Source: Kordia sp039026955 (GTDB taxonomy: Bacteria; Bacteroidota; Bacteroidia; Flavobacteriales; Flavobacteriaceae). From it: DNA of 64,000 nucleotides. A program made the translations under genes and the position numbers. How positions within the stretch are numbered: position 1 is the stretch's first letter; each line of letters starts with the position of its first letter. Below the pieces are notes generated by a model. It saw nothing but the letters and a program-made list of their open reading frames with translations, was not told the DNA's origin and ran no database searches. Below are positions 17,747-26,665 of the stretch, in pieces. The stretch covers positions 1-64,000 of the forward strand of contig JBCCLH010000011.1 in assembly GCA_039026955.1 (NCBI GenBank), written 5' to 3'.

Positions 17747-18427
17747 ATGGCAATACGATTATACCTAGAAACCTCCACAACCAATTGTTCGGTATGTTTG
17801 GCAGATGACGAAGCGGTTCTCTATTTTAAAGAAGAAAACGACAAAAACTACTCGCATTCTGAAAAGCTGCATGTGTTTATCAAAGAAGCCTACGAGACAG
17901 CGAATATTTCCCCAAATGACATTGATGCTGTAGTCGTCGGAAAAGGTCCAGGATCGTACACAGGATTGCGTATTGGAGTCTCCGCAGCCAAAGGACTGTG
18001 TTTTGCTTCGGATATAGATTTATTAGCAATTGAAAGTCTAGAAGTCTTAGCACATGCAATCAATATTACAGAAGGAGTGATTGTGCCCTTGCTAGATGCG
18101 CGCCGTATGGAAGTCTATTCCGCTGTATTTGATGCTAACTATACACAAATCAGAGAAACGAAAGCAGAAATCATTACAGAAGCTTCTTTCAGTGAGGAGT
18201 TAGCCAAAGGAAAGGTCCATTTCATTGGAAACGGAGCAGAGAAATGCAAAGGTGTAATTACACATGAAAATGCCGTATTTTATGATGAGATTTTCTTTCC
18301 ATCTACTGAAAAAATGATTCCGATCGCTATCGAAAAGCACAGAAAAAACGACATCGAGGATGTCGCTTATTTTGAACCGTATTATTTAAAAGATTTCGTG
18401 GTGACAAAATCTAAAAAGAAAGCATAA
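17747..18427 (+). CDS. tsaB: tRNA threonylcarbamoyladenosine biosynthesis protein TsaB
   Basis: 226 residues of the ASKHA fold, starting LYLETSTTNCSVCL. The signature GKGPGSYTGLRIGVSAAKGL (about residues 64-83) is the classic TsaB/YeaZ motif. TsaB is the scaffold partner of TsaD and TsaE in making t6A at position 37 of ANN-decoding tRNAs, in the cytoplasm. Single gene with its own terminator, convergent with the MscS gene. Confidence 0.93.
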   Translation: MAIRLYLETSTTNCSVCLADDEAVLYFKEENDKNYSHSEKLHVFIKEAYETANISPNDIDAVVVGKGPGSYTGLRIGVSAAKGLCFASDIDLLAIESLEVLAHAINITEGVIVPLLDARRMEVYSAVFDANYTQIRETKAEIITEASFSEELAKGKVHFIGNGAEKCKGVITHENAVFYDEIFFPSTEKMIPIAIEKHRKNDIEDVAYFEPYYLKDFVVTKSKKKA

Positions 18428-18429
18428 AA

Positions 18430-18462
18430 AATCCTGTTATAAATTATGCTACAACAGGATAT
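18430..18462 (+). terminator. Hairpin after tsaB, possibly bidirectional
   Basis: The stem AATCCTGTT/AACAGGATATT with a 14-base loop lies between convergent tsaB and mscS. AT tracts flank both sides. Confidence 0.6.
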
Positions 18463-18472
18463 TTATAATTTT

Positions 18473-18552
18473 GTCTAAAAGTCTAAAAGTCTAAAAGTCT
18501 AAAAGTCTAAAAGTCTAAAAGTCTAAAAGTCTAAAAGTCTAAAAGTCTAAAA
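18473..18552. repeat. Tandem array of 10 identical 8-bp units
   Basis: Ten perfect copies of GTCTAAAA (TTTTAGAC on the minus strand) run without interruption from 18473 to 18552. The array ends exactly at the stop codon of the minus-strand MscS gene (cta at 18553-18555). It is not a CRISPR array, having no spacers. The unit recurs in degenerate form next to other stop codons (see 23087-23361 and 30571-30640). Confidence 0.95.
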
Positions 18553-19404
18553 CTATCCTTGTTTCTGAATTTCAACACTGTGTGGGTATGGAATTTCAAT
18601 TCCAGCATCATCTAAGGCAATCTTAGCATTTTCCAACACATCAAAATACACATCCCAATAATCTTCTGGTTTACAGAATGGACGCGTTGCAAAATTTACA
18701 GAGCTATCCGCTAATTCCGCTACGTTTACGGTTGGTGCAGGCTCTTTCAATACTTTTGGATGACTCGTTAAAATCTTCATCAATACTTCTTTGGTCTGCT
18801 TGATATCCGCATCATACGAAACACCAATCACATGATCGATTCGGATGAAACCTTCTGCGGTGTAATTGATGATATTTCCGTTTGACATAGCGCCGTTAGG
18901 AACAATAGCCAACTTATTTTCTGGAGTGTTTAGATGTGTCGTAAAAATTTGAATCTCTTTGACAACGCCTAAAACACCTTGTGCTTCTATTAAATCGCCA
19001 ATTTTGTAAGGCTTGAAAATCATGATCAATACGCCACCTGCAAAGTTGGAAAGCGAACCTTGTAATGCCAAACCAATTGCCAAACCAGCGGCACCAATAA
19101 TCGCAGCGAACGAAGTGGTTTCCACACCCAATTGCGATGCTACAATGACAAACAATAAAATTTTAAGCGTCCAACCGAGTAAATCGCCCAAAAACTTTTG
19201 TAAAGTAGTATCCACTCCACGTTTTTTCATGATTTTTCTTGATACGCGTACAATCATCTTAATCACAAACAATCCGATGATTAAAATGGCAAGCGCTGCA
19301 ATCACTTTTACGCCATAATCGATAATGATTTCTTTAAAGTCAAAATCGCCTAGCCAACCTGTGGCAGTGTTTGTGGTTTCTTCTGTAGTATTTCCTTGTT
19401 GCAT
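18553..19404 (-). CDS. Small-conductance mechanosensitive channel (MscS family)
   Basis: 283 residues from the ATG at 19404. The frame extends upstream to 19497, but the start MQQGNTTEET fits better, with a TAATTTTG box at 19435-19428 just before it. Three helices (about 35-55, 78-95, 100-125) are followed by the conserved pore-lining stretch FAAIIGAAGLAIGLALQGSLSNFAGG (motif in short) and a beta domain. It releases solutes under hypo-osmotic stress. The 3' end abuts the 8-bp tandem array. Confidence 0.9.
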   Translation of the reverse strand: MQQGNTTEETTNTATGWLGDFDFKEIIIDYGVKVIAALAILIIGLFVIKMIVRVSRKIMKKRGVDTTLQKFLGDLLGWTLKILLFVIVASQLGVETTSFAAIIGAAGLAIGLALQGSLSNFAGGVLIMIFKPYKIGDLIEAQGVLGVVKEIQIFTTHLNTPENKLAIVPNGAMSNGNIINYTAEGFIRIDHVIGVSYDADIKQTKEVLMKILTSHPKVLKEPAPTVNVAELADSSVNFATRPFCKPEDYWDVYFDVLENAKIALDDAGIEIPYPHSVEIQKQG

Positions 19405-19543
19405 AATATGAGGTTTTTTTGATGGTGCAAAATTATAAAATCGAAGGTTTTCAAAATAAAATAACAATTGATTTTTCAAACAATCCATGAACGGCACAAA
19501 AATCTGTCAACCGACAATATCATTTTTGTTCAAATAGTAGAGA

Positions 19544-19915
19544 TCACATTTTTAAAAACATTCGCAATAAAATAACGGTCAACGCTAAAAAAGCAGGCGT
19601 TCCTTGTATGATTAAAATGCGCTTGTTTTTGGTAGAATACGCGCCATACAAAGCCGCTACACACACGCAAATGATAAAAAATAGACTTGCTGAGATATCT
19701 TGCGTGTACAACGACCAAAATAATCCCGCTGCTAAAAAACCATTGTACAATCCTTGATTGGCAGCCAATGTTTTGGTTTCTTCAGCAAACGTTTGTGATT
19801 TTAATCCGAAGGTTTTCATGCCTTTAGGTTTGGTCCATAAAAACATTTCTAAATATAAAATATATACATGTTCTACAGCGACCAGGGCAATAAGAATGGT
19901 TTCTAGGGTTTTCAT
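19544..19915 (-). CDS. DUF1304 family membrane protein
   Basis: 123 residues from the ATG at 19915 (MKTLETILIALVAVEHVYI). A TTG six codons upstream is less likely. The family motif AVEHVYILYLEMFLW with ANQGLYNGFLAAGLFWSL is clear, and there are four helices. Function unknown, inner membrane. A family B palindromic element begins 28 bases upstream of the start. Confidence 0.88.
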   Translation of the reverse strand: MKTLETILIALVAVEHVYILYLEMFLWTKPKGMKTFGLKSQTFAEETKTLAANQGLYNGFLAAGLFWSLYTQDISASLFFIICVCVAALYGAYSTKNKRILIIQGTPAFLALTVILLRMFLKM

Positions 19916-19943
19916 AGGTGTACAGGTTGTCAATTTATTGTGA

Positions 19944-20106
19944 ATACCAAATTTACTATAAGATGCAACATATAAACTCGTTCATTTGGCAGTTTAGTTC
20001 CTTGTGAATTCTTTTCGTAGCTACGGCTATGCAAAGTATTCACGGCGTCCTATACTACCAAAGCAACTTTGTTTCTGAAGTCGCATCCTATAGTAGATTT
20101 GGTATA
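19944..20106 (+). repeat. Palindromic element family B, copy 2
   Basis: 163 bp, the same length as copy 1. Outer arms ATACCAAATTTACTATAAGATGC and GCATCCTATAGTAGATTTGG pair apart from a few mismatches. Inner stem GTGAATTCTTT pairs with AAAGTATTCAC around the conserved core. It sits between the DUF1304 start and the dodecin terminator, so it may separate transcription units. Confidence 0.85.
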
Positions 20107-20145
20107 AGATGGCATACAAAAGATATGGAAAATCTGTGAGTAAAA

Positions 20146-20176
20146 AAAAGCGTTGCCACATACTAACAACGCTTTT
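20146..20176 (-). terminator. Terminator of the dodecin gene
   Basis: The stem AAAAGCGTTG/CAACGCTTTT, with a run of A on the plus strand that reads as T on the minus strand, lies just downstream of the dodecin stop. Confidence 0.75.
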
Positions 20177-20197
20177 CCACATATGATAGGGATCTTT

Positions 20198-20398
20198 TTA
20201 TTTTACTTCAAACGTAAGTTTTACGTTTACACGATATTCTGTAATCGCATCTCCATTGACAATAGCGCTCTGTTCTTGCACATATACTGAACGAATGTTT
20301 TTAACAGACTTTGCTGCTTGTTTTACTGCTTTTGCAGTGGCATCTTCCCAACTTTTCTTTGAGTTCGAAAGCACTTCAATTACTTTTAATACTGCCAT
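20198..20398 (-). CDS. Dodecin family flavin-binding protein
   Basis: 66 residues, the standard dodecin size. The sequence VLKVIEVLSNSKKSWEDATAKAV is diagnostic, with helix and strands ending in NVKLTFEVK. Dodecins form hollow dodecamers that bind flavins (or CoA) and act as cofactor buffers in the cytoplasm. Monocistronic with its own terminator. Confidence 0.92.
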   Translation of the reverse strand: MAVLKVIEVLSNSKKSWEDATAKAVKQAAKSVKNIRSVYVQEQSAIVNGDAITEYRVNVKLTFEVK

Positions 20399-20472
20399 AA
20401 TTAGTGTTTTTAAAGGTTATACAATGTTTACTTTTCAAATTACGGCAATTCTGACAATTATAAAAGTGTTTT

Positions 20473-21378
20473 TTATCCGTTAATCGCAACAACTTCGTTA
20501 ACCTGCCCTTTTAATAGGTTCTTTAACGTATTTTCGATACCACTTTTCAATGTCAACGTAGAAGATGGACAACCGCTACAGGCTCCTTGCAATACGACTT
20601 TTACCACTTTTGAGTTTGGATCGTACGAATCAAACATAATATTTCCACCATCACTTGCTACGGCTGGTTTAATGTATTCATCAAGAATATTCACGATTTC
20701 TTTTGAAATATCGTCCAACGCTTCAAAACTTTCTTCTGAAATTTCAATTTTTTCTTTTTGTTCAGCAGGAATATCCTTAGAAACAACTTCTTTTCCTTCT
20801 TGAATATACTTACGGATGAATTCGCGAATTTCCATTGTAATATCATTCCATTCTACCATATCGTATTTGGTGATCGATATGTAATTCTTGTCCATAAAAA
20901 TTTCTTTTACAAATGGAAAGTGAAATAATGCTTGCGCTAAGGGTGCATATTTGGTTTCGTCAATATTCTTAAATTCTAAAATACGATCGACAATTTTCTT
21001 ATTGGCTACAAACTTCATCACAGTCGGATTTGGTGTGCTTTCTGCATAAATCGTTACAGGAACTACTTTTTTCGCTTCCGCAGATTCTTTAATCACCACC
21101 TGTCCGCTATTTAAGTACGCATTAATCTGTATTGCAACATCATCTTGAACATCTTCCCATGCTACAATATTATAACGCTCAATAGCGATAAAATTCCCAG
21201 AAATAAAAATCGTTTTTACAAAAGGCAAGTAAAATAATTGCTGTGCTAAAGGCGAATCTTTCGCTTCATCAATATTTCTAAACTCAAAACTCCTGTTGCG
21301 TGTTAAAAATGTGCTTGTCTCAAACTTTACAATCGCTGGATTGCTTGTTTTTTCTATTTGTATAGTAATACCACTCAT
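20473..21378 (-). CDS. NifU family Fe-S scaffold/carrier with duplicated Nfu N domain
   Basis: 301 residues. Two Nfu N-type domains are in tandem: residues about 3-90 (EKTSNPAIVKFETST) and about 107-195 (ESTPNPTVMKFVANK). A C-terminal NifU domain follows at about 215-301, with the cluster-binding GACSGCPSSTLTLKSG. It carries and transfers 4Fe-4S clusters in the cytoplasm. The doubled N domain shares phrases (NIDEAKDSPLAQQLF versus NIDETKYAPLAQALF), so it arose by internal duplication. A TATTTTTG box at 21402-21395 precedes it. Confidence 0.9.
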   Translation of the reverse strand: MSGITIQIEKTSNPAIVKFETSTFLTRNRSFEFRNIDEAKDSPLAQQLFYLPFVKTIFISGNFIAIERYNIVAWEDVQDDVAIQINAYLNSGQVVIKESAEAKKVVPVTIYAESTPNPTVMKFVANKKIVDRILEFKNIDETKYAPLAQALFHFPFVKEIFMDKNYISITKYDMVEWNDITMEIREFIRKYIQEGKEVVSKDIPAEQKEKIEISEESFEALDDISKEIVNILDEYIKPAVASDGGNIMFDSYDPNSKVVKVVLQGACSGCPSSTLTLKSGIENTLKNLLKGQVNEVVAING

Positions 21379-21808
21379 GGCTACAATTTTTTTACAAAAA
21401 TAACTATTATCATTGTATTCTGTAAATGGTTGCGGGTAAATTATACCTTGATCAAGGTAGCTTTACTATAAATTTATTTTTTATGTTAAAATAATTAATA
21501 AATAATTGCGTTTTTAATAAATTGACGGCTAAAACGAAACTAAGCGGAAAACAGTTTCGTTTCAACGAGTTTATTAAGGAAACATCAATAATAAATTAAG
21601 ATAAGCGTTACGTACTTATCAAATAATTTATATATTTGACCAAATGTGTGGCATTTTACGCTATGGAAATACCAATTTTTTACAAGTATTGCATAAAACT
21701 AACTGAAACACAATAAATTAAGCCTCGTTATCAAATAATAAGTTGCATTGAATTTCGATACGACTCATGTGCGTGTCGATTATTTTTTACACAAAAAGAT
21801 AAACACTA
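21379..21808. other. Intergenic region upstream of the PorP/SprF gene
   Basis: About 430 AT-rich bases between divergent genes. A hairpin aaaacgaaac ... gtttcgttt (about 21531-21561) and a TATATTTG box (21631-21638) are visible. The latter would give the plus-strand gene a leader of about 160 bases. A 20-codon frame from the ATG near 21643 shows nothing recognisable. Confidence 0.4.
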
Positions 21809-22813
21809 ATGAAATTTAAAAAATACTTAGCTATTGTTGCCATCGCATTTGGAGTACAATGCTCTTTCTCTCAAGATGGACTTCCAATTTATGTTGACTA
21901 TCTTTCAGACAATTTGTATTTATTACATCCTTCGATGGCTGGAGCTTCAAATACTTCTAAACTCAGATTGACAGCTAGGCAACAATGGTTTGACGTAGAT
22001 AATGCACCATCTTTACAAACCCTAAGTTTTAATACACGTGTTGGTGAAAAAGTAGGAGTTGGAGCCATTGTGTATAACGATGAAAACGGTAACTTTTCGC
22101 AACAAGGAGCCTATTTAACATTTGCATATCACTTATTATTATCAAGAAATAGAGTAGACTTAAACCAGTTATCTTTCGGAATTAGTACAGGATTTACCCA
22201 AGGAACGTTAGATGAAACAGGTTTTGATATTATAAATAATCCAGATCCAATTATTTCTGGCGGACAATTGAACACTACTTACTTTAATGTAGATTTTGGT
22301 GCGTCGTATTACTTTTTAGATTTCTTCGCGCATTTAACTGTAAAGAACGCTTTGCCAACACAAAGAGATTTATTTTCTCAAGAATTTGAATCGCAAAACC
22401 AACGTCGTTACTTAGCGTCTGCGGGATACACTTTTGGAGGCTACGGAAGCGAGTGGACATACGAACCGTCCATGATGTTTCAATACACAGAAGAAACACA
22501 AGAATCTTCCATTGATGCGAATGTTAAAGTGTATAGAAGCATGGAATTCGGTTCTATTTGGGGAGGATTGTCATACAGAAGAAGTTTAGACGGCGCAGAA
22601 TTCGTAAACGGAACACAAGTTGACAATCAAAAATTACAATACATCACACCATTTGTTGGAGTGAATTACAACCGCTTTATGTTTGCATACACGTATTCAT
22701 ACCAAGCAAACTCGTTGGTATTATCTAACGGAGGTTATCACCAATTGACACTAGGATACGATTTCGGAGAACGTAGAGATCCGTACGACTGTAACTGTCC
22801 AGCAATCAACTAA
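21809..22813 (+). CDS. PorP/SprF family type IX secretion system membrane protein
   Basis: 334 residues with a signal peptide (ending CSFSQ). The start of the mature protein (LPIYVDYLSDNLYLLHPSMAGA) and KLRLTARQQW are typical of PorP/SprF. The rest is alternating beta strands forming an outer-membrane barrel, ending in LGYDFGERRDPYDCNCPAIN. Such proteins work with type IX secretion or with adhesin substrates encoded nearby. Here no large adhesin gene is adjacent, so its partner is unknown. Confidence 0.9.
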   Translation: MKFKKYLAIVAIAFGVQCSFSQDGLPIYVDYLSDNLYLLHPSMAGASNTSKLRLTARQQWFDVDNAPSLQTLSFNTRVGEKVGVGAIVYNDENGNFSQQGAYLTFAYHLLLSRNRVDLNQLSFGISTGFTQGTLDETGFDIINNPDPIISGGQLNTTYFNVDFGASYYFLDFFAHLTVKNALPTQRDLFSQEFESQNQRRYLASAGYTFGGYGSEWTYEPSMMFQYTEETQESSIDANVKVYRSMEFGSIWGGLSYRRSLDGAEFVNGTQVDNQKLQYITPFVGVNYNRFMFAYTYSYQANSLVLSNGGYHQLTLGYDFGERRDPYDCNCPAIN

Positions 22814-22836
22814 GATACAATCAAACAATATATAAG

Positions 22837-22867
22837 AAAGGCTTGCAATTCAATTGCAAGCCTTTTT
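22837..22867 (+). terminator. Rho-independent terminator
   Basis: Perfect stem AAAGGCTTGCA/TGCAAGCCTTT with T run, ending the PorP/SprF transcript. Confidence 0.9.
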
Positions 22868-23086
22868 CTTTTGAAACTATCAAAAAAGTACAAGTTTTGT
22901 CAAACCGAACTTGATTGTTCATGTATATTTATTTGATAATTAGGTATTCATAAATGCAAGCATTTCGGTTTCTCATAACGTTTGAAAATTAGTGTAATGA
23001 GATTCTGAAGCCTGTGCTGAATTTATTTCAGTATCAAGCTCAGAATGACGCCGATGAAGACTTTTTAGGCAACCTCTTTTTCTTTT
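22868..23086. other. Intergenic region with a degenerate palindrome
   Basis: No gene seen. About 22999-23050 holds gagattctgaag ... gctcagaatgacg, a member of the dispersed GATTCTGAA/TTCAGAATGAC repeat family also seen at 17383 and 55413. Confidence 0.4.
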
Positions 23087-23361
23087 GAGGTATCTAACAG
23101 CGCAGCGGTTCAAAAAAATTCCTGCTATAAAGCAGGAATAAGTCTAAAAAGTTTCTGCTTCAGCAGGAATGAGTCTAAGAGATTCCCGCTTAAGCGGGAA
23201 CAAATCTAAAAGCAAAGCAGTCTAACATCTAGCAGCAAAGCGGTCTAGACTCTAAAAGCGCAGCGATCCAAAGAGATTCCCGTCCATGCAAAAACAAGTC
23301 TAATAGCGCAGCGATCTAGATTCTAACAGCGCAGCGGTCTAAAAGCAAAGCGGTCTAAAGA
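23087..23361 (-). repeat. Composite short-repeat tail after the VWA gene
   Basis: On the minus strand, directly after the VWA stop codon, the sequence is built from variants of TTTAGACCGCTTTGC and TTAGATCGCTGCGC for about 120 bases. These are then interspersed with small hairpins (gattcccgct/agcgggaa at about 23181-23200, cctgct/agcagg at about 23132-23146, ctgctt/agcag at about 23155-23166). No coding frame. It is the complex relative of the simple TTTTAGAC array at 18473. Confidence 0.75.
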
Positions 23362-24534
23362 CTACCAAGTATAATTCTTACGCCCAGCCTGCGTCTTAAT
23401 CGCCTTAATCATCGCACTTTCCAAATCATCTTTTCCTTTTTCTTTATTCTTTTGCGAAATGAATTCTCTGCGTTTTTCGTTCAACTGGCGAATTTTACTT
23501 TGAATTTCTTTACGCTTTTCTTGCTGCTTTTCCACATAGGCTAAAATTTGTTTTTTGTTTTTGCCTTTCAATTCTTTTGGTAAATCTTTTTCGCTGAGTT
23601 CTTCCACTTTCACAGAATCGTTGGCAATACCATCTACCAAATCCCATGAAGAATTGGTGTAGAAGCTAGAACTCTTTGAAACGGCTCTATCCACGGCAAT
23701 CTCTGCATTAATGGAATTGGCATTGTAATCTTGTGTCGATTGTTGTTCCATTTTATAACTTCCTCGCGAACCATACGCGATATAAGTAGCATTTAAACTC
23801 GTATTATATTCCATAATCTTTTTGTCATACGGAGTTTGGATGTAGGCAATGCTTTTGTTATGAGCAATCGTCATGTAATCACCTTTTCCTTGTACCGCAC
23901 CATCTTTCCACATACCTGAAATTCCTTGTGCGTAGTTTCCACAGAAAATCGTATTCACAACAACATCTTTTTCACAAGCATTTGTCACAGCATCTTTATA
24001 ATTCACTTTTCCTTGTGTAAAGGGTTCGTTTCCGGCAATAAAAAGCAGTTTCAAATCCTTAGCATTCGTTCCCCAATTCAGTTGATCTAACGAAGTCTGA
24101 ATCACATGTCCGCAAAACTCACTTCCGCCGCGTGTGGTTAGTGAAAATAGCTTTTCAGAGATTTCATCCAAATCATTGCTAAATCCTAATACTTGACGAA
24201 TATATCCTTCTTCCGACGATAAATTATCATTTCCATACTCGTACAATGCAATTTCTAAATTTGGTTTTACACCGTCACATTTTGCGTATGACAATTCATT
24301 AATAATCTCCCACAATTGGGCTTTCGCTTGATGAATCAATCCGTCCATGCTATTGCTGGTGTCTAACAATAGCGCGACTTTAATGGTATTTTTTGGTGCT
24401 GTTTCTAAAACGTTTGTTTCTACAGTTAAGTTCGTTTCTGTGTTACTCAATAAAGCAGTATCTGCTTTTGAGTTTCCTTTGCAAGACATGCCTAGGAATA
24501 TCATGCTTGCGACTAATAGATGTACTGTTTTCAT
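23362..24534 (-). CDS. VWA domain lipoprotein
   Basis: 390 residues with a lipoprotein signal (SMIFLGMSC lipobox). A von Willebrand A domain at about 50-250 has the MIDAS motif DTSNSM in VALLLDTSNSMDG. The C terminus is a charged coiled coil (KQILAYVEKQQEKRKEIQSK) ending in KNYTW. Exported and probably anchored in the outer membrane facing the periplasm. It is third in a three-gene operon, three bases after the SIMPL gene. A role in envelope maintenance is inference. Confidence 0.85.
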   Translation of the reverse strand: MKTVHLLVASMIFLGMSCKGNSKADTALLSNTETNLTVETNVLETAPKNTIKVALLLDTSNSMDGLIHQAKAQLWEIINELSYAKCDGVKPNLEIALYEYGNDNLSSEEGYIRQVLGFSNDLDEISEKLFSLTTRGGSEFCGHVIQTSLDQLNWGTNAKDLKLLFIAGNEPFTQGKVNYKDAVTNACEKDVVVNTIFCGNYAQGISGMWKDGAVQGKGDYMTIAHNKSIAYIQTPYDKKIMEYNTSLNATYIAYGSRGSYKMEQQSTQDYNANSINAEIAVDRAVSKSSSFYTNSSWDLVDGIANDSVKVEELSEKDLPKELKGKNKKQILAYVEKQQEKRKEIQSKIRQLNEKRREFISQKNKEKGKDDLESAMIKAIKTQAGRKNYTW

Positions 24535-24537
24535 TGT

Positions 24538-25257
24538 TTACTCTTTTTTAGTTTTTAATTCAAATCTGGTTAAAACAGTGGCGGTTAGGTTAATTTTTTG
24601 AAATGATAGATTTATGAATTCTGGCAATTTATCTCTTCGACTGTAATTGCTAATGGAGCCTTGTCCTCTGATACGAATATTGTTACTGGCAAAATTGAGA
24701 TTTGGATTGGTTTCTTGGATAAAAAGTGCCTTCCCAATTTCCTGATCAATCGCTTGTGCGTACTGTGTTGCTTTTTCTTTGGCGACTTTTAAGGATTGAA
24801 TTTTGACATCTCGGTTGAGTTTCTCAATTTCAGAATGACTGACTTTTTCAATATTCGCATTCGTGATATTCAATCGATCCAATGCCAGAAATACTTTAGA
24901 AAGTGTAGCGCCATCATGCACAATCAATTGATAAGTTTTCACCTTTTCTACTTCATTGCGCTTTAAAAAGTAGCGTACATAATCGCCTTGAAAATCAGAA
25001 ACTGAAAAGTCTTTGTCAGTATCAATTTTCAAACTTTTTAAACTAGCGATGAGTGCTTGTTCCTGTGTTTCAATGGTTTTTTTATGATTTTTCTCTGTGA
25101 GTTTGATAGACACGTAAATCTCGTCAGGAATAACTAGTAATTCTGCTTTCCCCGTAACTTCAATATAATTTTGATCGATAAAGTTTTTTCCGCTTTGCGC
25201 GATCACAAACAAAGGACTACAAAGAACGAACGCTAAAATGATTGAAAGTTGTTTCAT
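24538..25257 (-). CDS. SIMPL domain (DUF541) exported protein
   Basis: 239 residues with a signal peptide (LAFVLCSPLFVIAQSG). The domain starts IEVTGKAELLVIPDEIYVSIKLTEKN, matching the SIMPL/YggE pattern of a beta strand pair followed by helices. YggE-type proteins are linked to oxidative-stress resistance in E. coli, but the mechanism is unclear. It lies three bases after a larger SIMPL-like gene and three before the VWA gene. Confidence 0.85.
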   Translation of the reverse strand: MKQLSIILAFVLCSPLFVIAQSGKNFIDQNYIEVTGKAELLVIPDEIYVSIKLTEKNHKKTIETQEQALIASLKSLKIDTDKDFSVSDFQGDYVRYFLKRNEVEKVKTYQLIVHDGATLSKVFLALDRLNITNANIEKVSHSEIEKLNRDVKIQSLKVAKEKATQYAQAIDQEIGKALFIQETNPNLNFASNNIRIRGQGSISNYSRRDKLPEFINLSFQKINLTATVLTRFELKTKKE

Positions 25258-25260
25258 GAC

Positions 25261-26289
25261 TTAGTTTTTGTTAGTTTTTAATTCTTTTACGTCAATATTG
25301 CCATCTGGAGAAATTACATAGTATTTATGCTCCGTTTTTATCTCTGTTTTTGGCGCTTGTTTTTGCTCTTTTGGTTTTGGCGAATACACTAACTTAATTT
25401 GCATTCCAACTTGTATTACAGGTTCTAAAATGGAAGGATTTAAGACGATGTCGTAATTTTCGTATGAAATTGGCTGATAATAATAAGAAGTCTGTTTTTT
25501 GGCTTTGGTAACACCTTTGTTTCTCTTCAACGCTTCAAAAGAAACACTGTTATAGGCTTGATAGCTTCGGTAAAAATCCTTCGGAAAGTAACAATATTTG
25601 TCATCTGCCATCACCGCATTATAATTTGCCAAATCAAATCCTAGAATTTTATAATATTCCTTTTCTTCTTTAATTAAGGATAAGAGTGACGTTTGTAGCT
25701 TTTTATAGACTTCACGAATGTTTTCAATAAAATAATCCACCTTCACCAAATTGTAAATTTCATTCGCAGCACAAGCCGCTAAAATCTTTTCAAATTGCTG
25801 AGTTTCCTTAAACTGAATGTGAATGTTTTGTTGTAACTCAAAGCCTTTTGGAACTTCATTATACTTTTTGCTAAATAACTTCTTTTCTACTTCAATTTCG
25901 TACACAGGCACAAATGAAATTACATCTATAGCAATGTCTTCCTTTTTAATACCTGTAGAAAGTAATTCGCTGCGCACATTATCGATACGTTCATTGACCA
26001 ATTGATGCGTTTCTTCAGCAGTTGGACCGATTTGCGAAATATTAAAAATGGCAGTATACGAAGTTGCTTTTGCGTTGTAGAGCGCATGCACGTCAATCGT
26101 AATATTCGAGTTCGGATTTATATTTCGACGCGGATTTGAAGATTGCGGACCGTGAATTTGTGCATTGCCCATTTTTGAAGTGGCAATATTCTGTCTGGAA
26201 ATTTTAACATTCATGTCGTAATTTCCTTTGTGTTGTGCTAATAAAAACTGGGTGAAGCACAAGCACACTAAAAGATGTATTTTTTTCAT
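25261..26289 (-). CDS. Exported SIMPL-like protein
   Basis: 342 residues with a signal peptide (LLVCLCFTQFLLAQ). The sequence ITIDVHALYNAKATSYTAIFNISQIG and repeated helical segments (ETHQLVNERIDNVRSELL) resemble a diverged SIMPL domain, and the C-terminal part adds a Pro/Lys-rich tail (KPKEQKQAPKTEIKTEHK). It is first of the operon with SIMPL and VWA genes. Family membership is weaker than for its neighbour. Confidence 0.6.
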   Translation of the reverse strand: MKKIHLLVCLCFTQFLLAQHKGNYDMNVKISRQNIATSKMGNAQIHGPQSSNPRRNINPNSNITIDVHALYNAKATSYTAIFNISQIGPTAEETHQLVNERIDNVRSELLSTGIKKEDIAIDVISFVPVYEIEVEKKLFSKKYNEVPKGFELQQNIHIQFKETQQFEKILAACAANEIYNLVKVDYFIENIREVYKKLQTSLLSLIKEEKEYYKILGFDLANYNAVMADDKYCYFPKDFYRSYQAYNSVSFEALKRNKGVTKAKKQTSYYYQPISYENYDIVLNPSILEPVIQVGMQIKLVYSPKPKEQKQAPKTEIKTEHKYYVISPDGNIDVKELKTNKN

Positions 26290-26308
26290 GAGTTTTTTTA
26301 AATTTTCA

Positions 26309-26484
26309 TTAAACCTGAATTATGTATTAGAACTTCGTAATGAAGGTCTGAAATACAAAAAAGACGAGTATTTTATTAATTTTAGCATAGCATCGCTACG
26401 GTTAAATTAAAAAATGCAGCGAAGCGTTCGTATTTAAAGTAGTTTAGAACTGTAATAGATTTTCTAATGCATAATTCGGGTTAA
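26309..26484. repeat. Palindromic element family C (single copy)
   Basis: Ends are inverted repeats: 26309-26332 (ttaaacctgaattatgta and ttagaa) against 26461-26484 (ttctaatgc and ataattcgggttaa), with two mismatches. The interior (aattttagc, catcgctacgg, tgcagcgaagcg, ttcgtattta) is partly self-complementary. The size of 176 bp resembles families A and B. It lies between divergent operons. No second copy in this window. Confidence 0.55.
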
Positions 26485-26665
26485 AAGTACCTGCAAAGAA
26501 ATCCGAAAAAAACCGCTAATGAGTTAACTATAATCTTGGGTGAGTAAATGAATTCTTTCTGTGAGAGAAAGCGAGAAAAATTCTTGAAAAAGTGCTTAAA
26601 AACTCGCTTTTCGAGAAGTTCATATTTTAGTATATCAACGAAAGTGCGTAAGTTTATCATTCTTA

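Noticed and set aside
18473..18552. CRISPR array
   Set aside because: Units are 8 bp, fully contiguous, without spacers, and no cas gene is nearby. It is a simple tandem repeat.
19405..19497. Upstream extension of the MscS-type gene to 19497
   Set aside because: The added residues are not channel-like, and a TAATTTTG promoter box lies inside the extension just before the ATG at 19404.
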